Source of the DNA: Providencia sneebia DSM 19967
Lineage (GTDB): Bacteria > Pseudomonadota > Gammaproteobacteria > Enterobacterales > Enterobacteriaceae
Length of the DNA stretch: 36,222 nucleotides
Assembly: GCF_000314895.2 (NCBI RefSeq)
Contig: NZ_CM001773.1
Coordinates: forward strand, 2,870,327 to 2,906,548
Direction: 5' to 3'
Below the pieces are notes generated by a model. It did no database searches and was not told where the DNA came from. It saw only the letters and a program-made list of their open reading frames with translations. Shown here piece after piece: positions 1 through 12,402 of the stretch. The stretch's first letter is position 1; every line of letters starts with the position of its first letter. The translations under genes and the position numbers were made by a program.

Positions 1-152
1 GCTCTACGGACAACTTTATGTTGCTTAAAACATTCAATTAGGGCACTGATTAATACTTCAGGCTCTTTTTCAAGCACACTTAATTTTAGTGTTGAACCCT
101 GTGGGATGGTTAATTCTGCAAATTCTATATCTTTTTTTGATTGCTGCGACAT
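1..152 (-). CDS. SseB C-terminal-domain protein, 5' part only (gene runs off the window)
   Basis: The first 50 codons of a reverse-strand gene are visible. The stretch from GSTLKLSVLEKEPEVLISAL to the window edge aligns with the C-terminal domain of E. coli SseB, whose counterpart begins GESLILSEVAEPPAQMIDSL. SseB is the serine-sensitivity protein and normally follows pepB, as here. The start is ATG at 152, with GAGG about seven bases upstream and an in-frame TGA four codons upstream. The protein therefore begins only about 15 residues before the C-terminal domain and has no SseB N-terminal domain. SseB's biochemical role is poorly defined. A terminator between pepB and this gene suggests separate transcription. 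The family call is from my own alignment and is moderately sure. Confidence 0.55.
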   Translation of the reverse strand, partial: MSQQSKKDIEFAELTIPQGSTLKLSVLEKEPEVLISALIECFKQHKVVRR

Positions 153-205
153 GCTCAAACCTCATGATGAAAAGCATCATTACGACTATTTATAAGCCCC
201 ATAAT

Positions 206-244
206 AAAAAAATAGGCACGAAAAGTCGCTCTTTTCATGCCTAT
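206..244 (-). terminator. Rho-independent terminator after pepB
   Basis: A 14-bp stem (212–225 with 231–244, one G-U pair on the reverse strand) closes a five-base loop. On the reverse strand it is followed by a run of Ts, complementary to the A-run 206–212. It ends pepB transcription before the SseB-like gene. Confidence 0.8.
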
Positions 245-266
245 AATAAAATTTAAATGATATGGA

Positions 267-1562
267 TCAACCTGCTTTTTTAACCAACAGATTCGCAATT
301 GTTCTCACACCAATCCCCGTCGCGCCTTCTGCCCATAAGCTGACAGGAGATTTACGGTAAGTGGCAGAACAGTCAATATGCAGCCAGTTTTGCTGATAAT
401 TTTCAACAAAGTGTGATAAAAATGCAGCCGCAGTACTTGCACCCGCTGTATTCGAAGGCGAAGCAATATTATTTAAATCTGCAAAACCTGACGGCAATTG
501 GTGACGGTGGAATTCAGCTAATGGTAAGCGCCAAAATAGTTCAAACTCATCATCTGAAGATGCCATTAAATCAGCCACTGCTTTATCATCAAAACTTAGA
601 ACTGAGTGGTAATCATTACCCACAGCGGTTTTCGCAGCACCTGTTAATGTTGCTGCATCAATAATTAAAGTGGGTTTTTCTTTGCTCGCATCAATAAGAC
701 CATCCGCCAATACCAAACGGCCTTCAGCATCAGTATTCATGACTTCAACTGATTTACCATTACGATAGCGAATAATATCGCCTAATTTAAATGCATTGCT
801 GCTGACCATATTGTCGGCAAGGCATAAGAATAATTTGACGCGTTTTTTCAATCCACGCGTGATAGCAAGCGCTAATGAGCCAACTAATGTTGCTGCGCCA
901 CCCATATCAGCTTTCATTGAATTCATTGAAGATGTTGGTTTAATGCTATAACCACCTGAATCAAAAGTAATACCTTTACCGACTAAACAAGCAAAAACAG
1001 GTGCATTCGCATTACCCGTTGGGTTGTAATCTAGTGCAAGTAATGCAGGTGGACGACTTGAACCACGACCTACAGTATAAATACCTGCATAACCTTGATC
1101 ATTTAAATCTTCACCTTTAATAATACGGTAGCTAATATCTTCACCGCCAACATGGCCTAGTAGATCAATCGCGCGCTGAGCGAGTTGCTCAGGTCCTAAC
1201 TCTTCAGAAGGCGCATTGATCACATCACGCACCCAATCAATTGTTCTGATGCGGCTTTCTAATTCTTTGCGATCCGCTTCTGGAAGAACAGGCCACTCAA
1301 TGGTTCTTGCGCCTTTAGGTGCACGAAAACCTTGCCAAAATGCCCAGCTTTTTTCCAGATCCCATCCTTCGCCAGTCAAAGAAACATTGCGTATTCCTTG
1401 TCCATCTAATTTACGTCCAGCACTTTGCACAGCACAAAGCTTTCCTGGATGTTTTAAATGGATAGTAATCCCTTTATCACCAGAACTGATCAACGCGCCT
1501 TCACCCCAACACGGTGCCGCAGGTTCCATAGAAATCATTACTGGCATAATTTGTTTTGTCAT
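267..1562 (-). CDS. pepB: Peptidase B, leucyl aminopeptidase family M17
   Basis: PepB is a cytosolic manganese-dependent aminopeptidase that removes N-terminal residues from peptides. The protein aligns over its whole length with E. coli PepB (427 residues). The M17 metal-binding and catalytic motifs are intact: [14 protein letters not shown] and the signature [14 protein letters not shown]. The start at 1562 gives 431 residues, matches the E. coli N-terminus and has GAGA upstream; an in-frame ATG at 1604 would add 14 residues with no clear ribosome binding site. In E. coli pepB is the last gene of the isc cluster; here the genes that normally precede it are missing and yajD lies upstream in the opposite direction. 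Confidence 0.95.
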   Translation of the reverse strand: MTKQIMPVMISMEPAAPCWGEGALISSGDKGITIHLKHPGKLCAVQSAGRKLDGQGIRNVSLTGEGWDLEKSWAFWQGFRAPKGARTIEWPVLPEADRKELESRIRTIDWVRDVINAPSEELGPEQLAQRAIDLLGHVGGEDISYRIIKGEDLNDQGYAGIYTVGRGSSRPPALLALDYNPTGNANAPVFACLVGKGITFDSGGYSIKPTSSMNSMKADMGGAATLVGSLALAITRGLKKRVKLFLCLADNMVSSNAFKLGDIIRYRNGKSVEVMNTDAEGRLVLADGLIDASKEKPTLIIDAATLTGAAKTAVGNDYHSVLSFDDKAVADLMASSDDEFELFWRLPLAEFHRHQLPSGFADLNNIASPSNTAGASTAAAFLSHFVENYQQNWLHIDCSATYRKSPVSLWAEGATGIGVRTIANLLVKKAG

Positions 1563-1604
1563 CGTTTCTCTCACTTTATCTGTTTTTGCAGGCCGCGCCA
1601 TCAA

Positions 1605-2035
1605 TATATCTGAACTGATATAAATACCTTAACTGATTAATTGCCAAGCCGCTATCAAGTTAGTGCTTATGATAATTATTTAACTCGCTGATCCTCAAAA
1701 CATCTTAACATAGGGATGATGGAAAAATATTTTAGTGTTTCCGTTAACTATATGGCAAGTCATGAGGATCGCATCTCATTATAATGATAAGTTAATCAAC
1801 GAATGTTATATCCAAGATATAATTGATGAATAACAAAATGATATGACGGTACAAAATAAGGTGAAAAAATATTGAAGGTAATAGTGAGTACGTTTGATCC
1901 CCCGCGATTAATCAATATCAAAGTGTTAAACCGCGTTTTATCTTAATGAACAGTGCTATCAATAATGATTGAGATCTTCTAATTCACACGATAAGGTATA
2001 TTAAAACCACATTTATACATGACAGGTAATATATC
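1605..2035. other. Intergenic region where the isc distal genes would be expected
   Basis: These 430 bases separate divergent pepB and yajD. I see no open frame of note and no recognisable remnant of iscX, fdx, hscA, hscB, iscA or iscU. The stretch is AT-rich. It should hold the promoters of both genes: a TATATT-like -10 lies near 1998 for yajD, and pepB must have its own promoter because the upstream isc operon is not continuous with it. Confidence 0.5.
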
Positions 2036-2383
2036 ATGGCTGTAATCCCCAAAAACTATTCCCGCTTAGAAAGTGGCTACCGAGAAAAAGCACTCAAGAT
2101 TTATCCATGGGTTTGTGGGCGCTGTACCCGTGAATTTGTTTATTCTAATTTGCGTGAGTTAACTGTGCACCATATTGACCATGATCATACTAATAACCCT
2201 GAAGATGGTAGCAATTGGGAGTTATTATGCCTTTTCTGCCATGATCATGAACATTCAAAATATACTGAAGCAGAGCAATATGGCACGAATGTTATTGCAG
2301 GTGAAGATGCACAAGATGACATCCCTGCGGCAACGTATAATCCATTCTCTGATTTAAAATCTATGATAAATAAGAAAAAATAA
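2036..2383 (+). CDS. yajD: HNH nuclease-fold protein YajD
   Basis: The 115-residue protein is nearly identical to E. coli YajD from MAVIPKNYSRLESGYREKAL onward. It has a zinc-type HNH fold: a first CxxC pair (CGRC), the core VHHIDHDHTNNPEDGSNWELL, then CLFCHDHEH with the second pair of cysteines and the final His. The family is predicted to bind or cut DNA; its role is not established. In E. coli yajD is not next to pepB or iscS, so its position here marks a rearrangement. It converges with iscS and shares a terminator with it. Confidence 0.93.
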   Translation: MAVIPKNYSRLESGYREKALKIYPWVCGRCTREFVYSNLRELTVHHIDHDHTNNPEDGSNWELLCLFCHDHEHSKYTEAEQYGTNVIAGEDAQDDIPAATYNPFSDLKSMINKKK

Positions 2384-2409
2384 CGAATACTTGCTGAAAA
2401 ACTAGTGAC

Positions 2410-2446
2410 AGAAAAGCCCTTATGGTTAACCAATCAAGGCTTTTCT
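2410..2446. terminator. Bidirectional terminator between yajD and iscS
   Basis: AGAAAAGCC at the left pairs with GGCTTTTCT at the right, with a bulge and inner GGTT/AACC pairing. It lies between two convergent genes. The T-runs are partly inside the stem. Confidence 0.6.
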
Positions 2447-2527
2447 ACTAAAAACAGGATGTTTGCAATTTTGCAATGATGATATAGCCAAACAGTATCG
2501 TTAAAGCCTCATTATCACATCTGATTT

Positions 2528-3688
2528 TTATGACAAGGAGATCTCGCGTAAACGGCTAATTGCGCTATGAATCTGTTTGATTGCATAGTCAATCTCTTCT
2601 TCTGTCGTAAAACGGCCTAATGAGAAACGAATTGAGCTATGAGCAAGCTCGTCATTTATTCCTAATGCGCGTAAGACATAAGAAGGTTCTATGCTAGCAG
2701 AAGTACAAGCAGAACCCGAAGACACCGCCAAATCTTTTAAAGACATTATCAGTGATTCACCTTCAACATGGTTGAAGCTGACATTCAAGATATGAGGAGC
2801 ACCACTTTCCAAATCGCCGTTGAGATAAACGTCTTCAATGTCTTTGATACCATTCCAAAGGCGTAGACGCAATTTACGCAGGCGCGCAGATTCATCTGAC
2901 ATCTCTTCTTTAGCAATACGGTAAGCTTCGCCCATACCAACAATTTGATGCACAGGTAATGTTCCTGAACGCATGCCACGTTCATGACCACCGCCATGCT
3001 GTTGAGCTTCAATATAAACACGCGGTTTGCGACGCACATATAATGCACCAATCCCCATAGGGCCATACAATTTATGGGCGGAGAATGACATTAAATCAAC
3101 TTTTAAGGTTGATAAGTCAATGGGGACTTTACCCACGCTTTGGGTAGCATCAACATGGAAAATAATATCGCGACTGCGGCATATTTCACCAATTGCGGCG
3201 ATATCTTGAATAATACCAATCTCATTATTCACATGCATAATAGAAACAAGAATGGTGTCATCTCGTAGTGCAGCTTCTAATTTTTGCAGGTCAATCAACC
3301 CATTACTTTCAGGTGAGAGATAAGTTACCTCAAAACCTTCGCGTTCAAGCTGATGGCAGGTATCCAAAACCGCTTTGTGTTCTGTTTTACAGGTGACAAT
3401 ATGCTTGCCTTTCTCTTTATAGAAATTAGCAGCACCTTTAATTGCCAAGTTATCAGATTCTGTCGCACCTGAAGTTAATACGATTTCGCGCGGATCTGCA
3501 TTGACGAGATCTGCGACTTGATTACGTGCAACATCTACAGCTTCTTCAGCTTGCCAGCCAAATCGATGTGAGCGGGAAGCTGGGTTACCAAAATTACCGT
3601 CTATGGTTAAACATTGCATCATTTTTTCAGCAACACGTGGATCTACGGGGGTGGTTGCTGAATAATCAAGATAGATAGGTAGTTTCAT
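2528..3688 (-). CDS. iscS: Cysteine desulfurase IscS lacking the C-terminal tail
   Basis: IscS is a PLP enzyme that takes sulphur from cysteine and passes it as persulphide to IscU, TusA, ThiI and other acceptors. The protein aligns without gaps with E. coli IscS (404 residues) through [15 protein letters not shown], and keeps the PLP lysine (SAHKLYGP, about 206) and the active Cys loop (SGSACTSAS, about 328). It stops at residue 386 (RLREISLS), so about 18 C-terminal residues of the E. coli form are missing. That tail is part of the IscU-binding region. No other frame downstream encodes the tail. The start has GGAG upstream. It is co-directional with iscR, 143 bases away, and no iscU follows. 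Confidence 0.95.
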   Translation of the reverse strand: MKLPIYLDYSATTPVDPRVAEKMMQCLTIDGNFGNPASRSHRFGWQAEEAVDVARNQVADLVNADPREIVLTSGATESDNLAIKGAANFYKEKGKHIVTCKTEHKAVLDTCHQLEREGFEVTYLSPESNGLIDLQKLEAALRDDTILVSIMHVNNEIGIIQDIAAIGEICRSRDIIFHVDATQSVGKVPIDLSTLKVDLMSFSAHKLYGPMGIGALYVRRKPRVYIEAQQHGGGHERGMRSGTLPVHQIVGMGEAYRIAKEEMSDESARLRKLRLRLWNGIKDIEDVYLNGDLESGAPHILNVSFNHVEGESLIMSLKDLAVSSGSACTSASIEPSYVLRALGINDELAHSSIRFSLGRFTTEEEIDYAIKQIHSAISRLREISLS

Positions 3689-3831
3689 TGCTCACTTACT
3701 CCAAAAGACAAAATGTCTTCGCTTTTCAATGATACACATTTAATAGCGACTCTATTTTGTCGAGGAGCCGCATAATATAAATTGAGTATCAAATTGCATG
3801 TATTTACTGCAATTTATTAATATATTTATAA

Positions 3832-4329
3832 TTAGGCACGGACATTGATGATAGTTTCAGGTGAAAGACTATCTAAAATTGTACGACGTTTTTCGCTATC
3901 TTGTCTGTCTGCAACAACCAGAACTTCTTGATTTTTCACTAGCTCACCAAGGCTAATGCTACTCAAAAAGTCAGTGATTCGATCACTAAGATCACGCCAT
4001 AAAGCGTGGGTCAGACAACGATCACCATTTTGGCAACCTTCTTTATTACCCTGACAACGCGTCGCATCAACAGATTCATCAACAGCTGCAATCACTTGAG
4101 CAACGAAAATTTGATCCGCTTCCCGGCCGAGTAAATACCCCCCACCAGGACCACGAACGCTTGCAACAAGCTCATTCTTGCGTAAGCGAGAAAAGAGTTG
4201 CTCAAGATAAGAGAGAGAAATTCCCTGACGTTCAGAAATGTCAGCTAATGGCACTGGGCCTGTGTGAGAATGTAATGCAACGTCTAACATTGCAGTTACG
4301 GCATAACGACCTTTGGAAGTGAGTCTCAT
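3832..4329 (-). CDS. iscR: Iron-sulphur cluster regulator IscR (Rrf2 family)
   Basis: IscR is a winged-helix regulator that senses a [2Fe-2S] cluster and represses its own operon when cluster-loaded. The N-terminal helix-turn-helix and wing ([29 protein letters not shown]) match E. coli. The three cluster cysteines and the histidine are present in [17 protein letters not shown]. There are six residues between the first two cysteines instead of the five in E. coli. The tail after about residue 135 differs from E. coli. GGAG lies before the ATG, and a near-consensus type 1 IscR site lies upstream, so autoregulation is expected. Confidence 0.95.
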   Translation of the reverse strand: MRLTSKGRYAVTAMLDVALHSHTGPVPLADISERQGISLSYLEQLFSRLRKNELVASVRGPGGGYLLGREADQIFVAQVIAAVDESVDATRCQGNKEGCQNGDRCLTHALWRDLSDRITDFLSSISLGELVKNQEVLVVADRQDSEKRRTILDSLSPETIINVRA

Positions 4330-4367
4330 AACATATACTCCGTGGTAAAATATAGCCCAATTGTGAC

Positions 4368-4392
4368 ATTCCTGACTAATTTAGTCAACTAT
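4368..4392 (-). promoter_or_regulatory. IscR type 1 operator and iscR promoter
   Basis: On the reverse strand the site reads ATAGTTGACTAAATTAGTC followed by AGGAAT. It fits the inverted-repeat type 1 IscR motif and closely resembles the E. coli iscR promoter. The TTGACT inside it can serve as the -35 element, so bound IscR would block polymerase. It lies 39 bases upstream of the iscR start codon. Confidence 0.75.
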
Positions 4393-4433
4393 TTACCTGA
4401 CCATTTCACTCAAGTATTATCCACGATTAATTG

Positions 4434-5165
4434 CTATTTTTTTGCCCATTTTTCCATTGAGGTTAAAATTCCACGTAAGATATGCAATTCTTGCGTTTCA
4501 ATATGTGAACGGGTGAATAACCGTCTCAATTTATTCATAATCAGGCCCGGATGTGCTTTACGAATAAACCCAGATTCATTTAAAACACTTTCTAAATGCA
4601 CATAAAAGCGTTCAATATCCTCTGATGGTGGATATTCTACCTCATCCGCTTCTACAGTCGGCATATTTTTTTCATTCATCGCCAAATAGGCCATGCGAAT
4701 CTCATAAGTTACCAATTGTACAGCCATCGCGAGGTTTAAAGAGCCGTATTCAGGGTTAGTCGGAATATATAAATGGTATTGGCACTTTTGTAGCTCTTCA
4801 TTGGTTAGACCAATTCTTTCTCGACCAAAAATAATAGCAACCGGTGCTGTTGCAGCTTGAGTGATCGATTTCTCGCCACATTCACGAGGGGCGACCATCG
4901 GCCAAGAAAGCGTGCGAGAGCGGGCACTTGTTCCTATTACCAATTTGCACCCTTCTAATGCTTCATCTAATGTTTTAACAATAGTAGCATTGCCAATCAC
5001 ATCACTTGCACCTGCGGATAAAGCGATTGAGTGGGAATCGGGCTGAACCAGTGGATTAACAAGATAGAGATTGGAAAGCCCCATGGTTTTCATAGCGCGG
5101 GCAGTTGAGCCCATATTTCCAGTATGTGAAGTCTCAACAAGAATAATGCGGATATTATCTAACAT
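4434..5165 (-). CDS. trmJ: tRNA (cytidine/uridine-2'-O-)-methyltransferase TrmJ
   Basis: TrmJ is a SPOUT-family enzyme that methylates the 2'-OH of residue 32 in several tRNAs. The 243-residue protein matches E. coli TrmJ (246). It has the N-terminal [20 protein letters not shown], the SAM-binding knot segments [17 protein letters not shown] and [11 protein letters not shown], and the C-terminal dimerisation part with [10 protein letters not shown]. It stands immediately upstream of iscR in the same direction, as in E. coli, and diverges from suhB. Confidence 0.95.
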   Translation of the reverse strand: MLDNIRIILVETSHTGNMGSTARAMKTMGLSNLYLVNPLVQPDSHSIALSAGASDVIGNATIVKTLDEALEGCKLVIGTSARSRTLSWPMVAPRECGEKSITQAATAPVAIIFGRERIGLTNEELQKCQYHLYIPTNPEYGSLNLAMAVQLVTYEIRMAYLAMNEKNMPTVEADEVEYPPSEDIERFYVHLESVLNESGFIRKAHPGLIMNKLRRLFTRSHIETQELHILRGILTSMEKWAKK

Positions 5166-5213
5166 GAATTTGTACAGTGTGATGAAAAGTCATCTTGGCA
5201 GTTTAACACAAAA

Positions 5214-5242
5214 TTGATTATTGTGATGAACATCTATATAAT
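5214..5242 (+). promoter_or_regulatory. Sigma-70 promoter of suhB
   Basis: TTGATT (5214–5219) and a perfect TATAAT (5237–5242) are separated by 17 bases, which places the start of transcription near 5249 and leaves a leader of about 40 bases. Confidence 0.7.
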
Positions 5243-5262
5243 TCGCTCACTCAAGTAGTCTC

Positions 5263-5273
5263 GTTCTTTAACA
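5263..5273 (+). promoter_or_regulatory. boxA (Nus factor) element in the suhB leader
   Basis: GTTCTTTAACA differs by one base from the boxA consensus GCTCTTTAACA. In E. coli a boxA next to the suhB ribosome binding site lets NusB/NusE and SuhB itself repress suhB. Here the element ends 18 bases before the ATG, directly ahead of the GTGGAAA ribosome binding region. Confidence 0.7.
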
Positions 5274-5291
5274 GTCCAGTGGAAAAAGCCC

Positions 5292-6095
5292 ATGCATCCG
5301 ATGCTTAACATCGCCATACGTGCCGCACGTAAGGCCGGTAATCACATAGCTAAAAGCTATGAAACGCCAGATAATGTTCAAATCACTCAAAAAGGCACTA
5401 ACGATTTCGTGACTAACGTTGATCGTGAAGCTGAACATCTCATTATCGAAGTCATCCGTAAATCTTATCCAGAACATACAATCATCACTGAAGAAAGTGG
5501 TGAATTAATTGGTAAAGATGACAGCATTCAATGGGTAATTGATCCGCTGGATGGCACGACCAACTTCACAAAACGTTTCCCTCACTTTGCTGTCTCCATT
5601 GCTGTACGCGTAAAAGGCCGTACAGAAGTTGCTGTTGTTTACGATCCAATGCGTAATGAATTATTCAGCTCAGTACGTGGCCAAGGTTCCCAATTAAACG
5701 GCTACCGCCTACGTGGTGCTGATGCACGTGAACTTAATGGCACTATCATTGCAACCGGTTTCCCTTTCAAACAAAAACAACATTCTGTCGTTTTCATGAA
5801 CATCATGAGCAAAATGTTTGAGAGCTGTGCAGATTTCCGCCGTACTGGCTCCGCAGCATTAGACCTGTGCTATGTTGCAGCGGGTCGTGTTGATGGCTAT
5901 TTTGAAATTGGTTTGAAACCTTGGGATTTCATGGGCGGAGAATTAATTATGCGTGAAGCTGGCGGGATCATGACTGATTTCGTTGGTGGTCATAACTATT
6001 TAGCATCAGGTAACATTGTTGCAGGTAGCCCACGCATTGTTAAAGATATTCTTGCTGTTATGCGTGATGAGCTTTCAGAAGCGCTAAAACGTTAA
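5292..6095 (+). CDS. suhB: Inositol-1-monophosphatase / Nus-complex factor SuhB
   Basis: SuhB dephosphorylates inositol monophosphate. In enterobacteria it also joins the Nus factors during rRNA transcription. The protein is 267 residues, exactly the E. coli length. The magnesium-phosphatase motifs are present: the Glu in ITEESGE, WVIDPLDGTTNFTKRFPHFAVS, and LKPWDFMGGELIMREAGG. It is transcribed alone from its own promoter, with a boxA in the leader and a strong terminator after it. Confidence 0.96.
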   Translation: MHPMLNIAIRAARKAGNHIAKSYETPDNVQITQKGTNDFVTNVDREAEHLIIEVIRKSYPEHTIITEESGELIGKDDSIQWVIDPLDGTTNFTKRFPHFAVSIAVRVKGRTEVAVVYDPMRNELFSSVRGQGSQLNGYRLRGADARELNGTIIATGFPFKQKQHSVVFMNIMSKMFESCADFRRTGSAALDLCYVAAGRVDGYFEIGLKPWDFMGGELIMREAGGIMTDFVGGHNYLASGNIVAGSPRIVKDILAVMRDELSEALKR

Positions 6096-6117
6096 TTATT
6101 AGTTGCATATCATTAGT

Positions 6118-6152
6118 AAAAGGCCGAGTTAATCGCTCGGCCTTTTATTTTA
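6118..6152. terminator. Terminator after suhB, shared with hcaT
   Basis: AAAAGGCCGAG pairs with CTCGGCCTTTT around a seven-base loop, followed by ATTTTAT. The A-run before the stem makes it work in both directions between convergent suhB and hcaT. Confidence 0.9.
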
Positions 6153-6166
6153 TCTCAAAAAACAGA

Positions 6167-7318
6167 TTAAGGCTGCGCTTCCACTTTTGGTCGGATAAAC
6201 AATGCTGGAATGGCTAACAGCGCCATGAGATAAAACACAATACCGTGCTGATCAGGTACGCGTTCATAAATAGCCCCGACAACAACAGTCATGACAGCTA
6301 ATCCCCCACCCATTGCTAAAGCAGAATAAACGCCTTGTAGCGGGATGATTTCATTTTCTTTTCGTGAGCTAATAAAGCGCATTGCCGCAAGGTGGCACAC
6401 CGTAAATGTTCCACTGTGTAAAATTTGTACTACAATCAGAACAGGTAGTGAGATGAACGCGCCCATCAATGTCCAACGGATAATACCGCAACAGGCTGAG
6501 AGTAAAAGAAGGTTTCTTGCGCTCCAACGGCGAAATAGTTTATTACTCAACATAAAGACAATCACTTCAGCTACAACGCCTAGTGACCATAAGTTACCGA
6601 TCACTGAGTCAGAATAACCGGATTCCTTCCAAAAAAGTGAAGCAAATCCATAATAAGCAGCATGAGCACCTTGTAATAAGGTCACACAGATTAAGAAGCG
6701 AACAATATTTTTATCTGAAATTAATTGCTTGAATGAAACTTTAGATTCACCCGCTGATTTCGGTACACCCGCAGGCATAATGGCAGGTTTAAGCATTGTT
6801 CCTAGCAAAATAGCTAAACAGCTTATGATGAGCGCAACCATAATCGTTGCATGCCCGAATGCACTGGTTAAATATCCGATTAATGAAGAACCAATAATAA
6901 AGGCGATAGAGCCCCAAACACGTATTTTGCCGTAATCAAATGGAAATTGTTTTTGCCAAGTTCCTGCTAATGAATCTCCCAAAGGAACCATTGGCGAGAA
7001 AAATAGGTTAAAACCAATCATAACGAAAAATAACCAAGCCCAATGCGAACCAAATGAAAAACCAACGGCAAATATCAAAGAGAGTGTTGCTAATATTCTT
7101 AAGGCTATTATGAGCTTAGAGGGATCTTTTATCATCGGCGTGATAAACATGGCGCCAAGGAAACGAGCGGCAAGCCCCACTCCCAATAGCAAGCCTATCA
7201 TCTCGGCGTCTATGCCTTCTCCTTTTAACCATATTGACCAAAATGGTAAGAAAATACTGTAGGCAAAGAAGTAGGTAAAATAGTCTATTGCTAGCCAACG
7301 CGTTGATGGAACAACCAT
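6167..7318 (-). CDS. hcaT: MFS transporter of the 3-phenylpropionate type (HcaT-like)
   Basis: This is a 383-residue, 12-helix inner-membrane permease that aligns along its length with E. coli HcaT (379 residues). Shared segments include WLAIDYFTYFFAYSIFLPFWS, GFNLFFSPMVPLGDSLAGTW, DYGKIRVWGS and LLQGAHAAYYGF. E. coli HcaT is assigned to 3-phenylpropionic acid uptake. No hca catabolic genes are in the window, so the substrate here is uncertain. The start at 7318 has a strong AAGGGAGGAG; an ATG at 7357 lies inside the glyA terminator and is unlikely. Confidence 0.88.
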   Translation of the reverse strand: MVVPSTRWLAIDYFTYFFAYSIFLPFWSIWLKGEGIDAEMIGLLLGVGLAARFLGAMFITPMIKDPSKLIIALRILATLSLIFAVGFSFGSHWAWLFFVMIGFNLFFSPMVPLGDSLAGTWQKQFPFDYGKIRVWGSIAFIIGSSLIGYLTSAFGHATIMVALIISCLAILLGTMLKPAIMPAGVPKSAGESKVSFKQLISDKNIVRFLICVTLLQGAHAAYYGFASLFWKESGYSDSVIGNLWSLGVVAEVIVFMLSNKLFRRWSARNLLLLSACCGIIRWTLMGAFISLPVLIVVQILHSGTFTVCHLAAMRFISSRKENEIIPLQGVYSALAMGGGLAVMTVVVGAIYERVPDQHGIVFYLMALLAIPALFIRPKVEAQP

Positions 7319-7340
7319 CACTCCTCCCTTTTGAATAAAA

Positions 7341-7377
7341 CAGAAAACCCGCTGCACATAACTGTCGTAGCGGGTTT
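7341..7377 (-). terminator. Terminator after glyA
   Basis: AAACCCGCT and AGCGGGTTT (7345–7353 and 7369–7377) form a 9-bp stem. On the reverse strand it is followed by TTTTCTGTTTT. It lies between the glyA stop and the hcaT start. Confidence 0.75.
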
Positions 7378-7454
7378 AACAATATCAATGCCGTATTTCA
7401 AATCAGTGTTTGATTAAATACGACAAATTATTGGACGATAAGCTGTAGATGATA

Positions 7455-8708
7455 TTATGCGTAAACAGGATATTTTGCGCAAATATTCAACACTTTCTGT
7501 TTGATGCTTTCAATCGTTGCTTCATCATTAAGATTATCTAATACATCACACATCCAACCTGCTAATTCGCGCGCATCAGCTTCATTGAAACCACGACGAG
7601 TAATTGCTGGCGTACCAACACGAATACCTGAAGTGACAAATGGGCTTTTCGGATCATTAGGAACGCTGTTTTTGTTAACAGTGATATTAGCGCGACCCAA
7701 TGCTGCATCAGCATCTTTACCCGTAATATTTTTATCAACGAGATCAACCAAAAACAGATGGTTTTCAGTACCGCCAGAAACCACTTTATAGCCGCGTTCT
7801 TGGAAAACAGCAACCATTGCCTTCGCATTTTTAGCAACTTGTTGCTGATACGTTTTGAATTCTGGCTCCATTGCTTCTTTCAGTGCAACCGCTTTACCTG
7901 CAATAACATGCATTAAAGGGCCACCTTGAGAACCTGGGAATACTGCTGAGTTCAGTTTTTTGTAGAGTTCTTCGTCGCCACCTTTAGCCAAGATCAAACC
8001 ACCGCGAGGACCTGCTAGTGTTTTATGTGTGGTTGTTGTCACAATGTGTGCATGTGGAACTGGGTTAGGATAGACGCCTGCTGCGATAAGACCTGCTACG
8101 TGAGCCATATCAACGAAAAGATAAGCACCAATGCTATCGGCGATTTCTCGCATTTTTGCCCAATCAACGACACCAGAATAAGCAGAAAAACCACCAATAA
8201 TCATTTTCGGTTTGTGTTTCAATGCTTGTGCTTTAATGTCTTCGTAGTCAATTTTACCACTTTCATCAATACCGTAAGGCACGATGTTATATAACTTACC
8301 AGAGAAATTGACAGGAGATCCATGAGTCAAGTGACCACCATGAGCAAGGTTCATACCTAACACAGTGTCACCGGGTTGCAAGAGCGCCATATAAACCGCA
8401 GCATTTGCTTGCGAGCCTGAGTGAGGCTGAACGTTAGCATAATCAGCACCAAATAACTCTTTAGCGCGGTCGATGGCTAATTGCTCAACAACATCAACAT
8501 ATTCACAACCGCCATAGTAGCGTTTACCTGGGTAGCCTTCCGCATATTTGTTGGTTAGCTGAGAACCTTGAGCTTGCATCACTCGAGGACTGGTATAGTT
8601 TTCAGAAGCAATTAATTCAATATGTTCTTCTTGGCGGACGACTTCTTGCTCCATCGCTTCCCACAATTGTGGATCATAATCTGCAATATTCATTTCTCGT
8701 TTTAACAT
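7455..8708 (-). CDS. glyA: Serine hydroxymethyltransferase
   Basis: GlyA is a cytosolic PLP enzyme that interconverts serine and glycine and feeds one-carbon units into tetrahydrofolate, and so into purines, thymidylate and methionine. The 417 residues equal the E. coli length with very high identity. The PLP lysine sits in [14 protein letters not shown]. The loop [13 protein letters not shown] has Ser where E. coli has Gly. GGAG precedes the ATG. A perfect PurR operator lies about 105 bases upstream. In E. coli glyA and hmp are divergent neighbours; here a sugar operon lies between them. Confidence 0.98.
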   Translation of the reverse strand: MLKREMNIADYDPQLWEAMEQEVVRQEEHIELIASENYTSPRVMQAQGSQLTNKYAEGYPGKRYYGGCEYVDVVEQLAIDRAKELFGADYANVQPHSGSQANAAVYMALLQPGDTVLGMNLAHGGHLTHGSPVNFSGKLYNIVPYGIDESGKIDYEDIKAQALKHKPKMIIGGFSAYSGVVDWAKMREIADSIGAYLFVDMAHVAGLIAAGVYPNPVPHAHIVTTTTHKTLAGPRGGLILAKGGDEELYKKLNSAVFPGSQGGPLMHVIAGKAVALKEAMEPEFKTYQQQVAKNAKAMVAVFQERGYKVVSGGTENHLFLVDLVDKNITGKDADAALGRANITVNKNSVPNDPKSPFVTSGIRVGTPAITRRGFNEADARELAGWMCDVLDNLNDEATIESIKQKVLNICAKYPVYA

Positions 8709-8814
8709 TCGCTTCTCCTGCCTCAGCCATTCAATATGTTGATAACAAAATTACACTAATGGAACATAGTGTAAACTCTTTTTCTTCTAGGTGATAGCCC
8801 TAAAGGAAAAAATC

Positions 8815-8830
8815 ACGCAAACGATTGCAT
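8815..8830 (-). promoter_or_regulatory. PurR operator of glyA
   Basis: ACGCAAACGATTGCAT matches every fixed position of the PurR consensus ANGCAANCGNTTNCNT. glyA is a known PurR target in E. coli. The match is read directly from the sequence; binding is inferred. Confidence 0.85.
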
Positions 8831-8953
8831 AACATATTTAAAGAAAAATCCACCCTTTTACTTAAAATAATACTTTGAATATTTACGTTTGCGAAAATTA
8901 ATCTATCCAAGCCAAACTTGGTGAAATTTAGGGATTAAGGCATCTAGATACAA

Positions 8954-8992
8954 TAAAAAGTAAAAGGATAAGCATAAAAATATGCTTATCCT
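8954..8992 (-). terminator. Terminator of the beta-glucoside operon
   Basis: A perfect 12-bp stem (8965–8976 with 8981–8992) closes an A4/T4 loop. On the reverse strand it is followed by TTTACTTTTTA. It ends the bgl-type operon ahead of the glyA promoter region. Confidence 0.88.
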
Positions 8993-9023
8993 GTATAGAA
9001 AACTGGATATTCTCTGTCTGACT

Positions 9024-12394
<3,371 letters not shown>

Positions 12395-12402
12395 CTAGAA
12401 AA

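Noticed and set aside
413..664. Forward open frame inside pepB
   Set aside because: It is antisense to a fully conserved gene, has no ribosome binding site and resembles no protein; the same holds for the other short frames lying over pepB, iscS, glyA, purL and mltF.
1605..2035. Remnants of iscX, fdx or other isc genes
   Set aside because: I looked for the conserved motifs of these proteins in the gap and found none.
7344..7388. Extended N-terminus for hcaT, or a separate small gene on the reverse strand
   Set aside because: The extra codons fall inside the glyA terminator stem, and a much better ribosome binding site supports the start at 7318.
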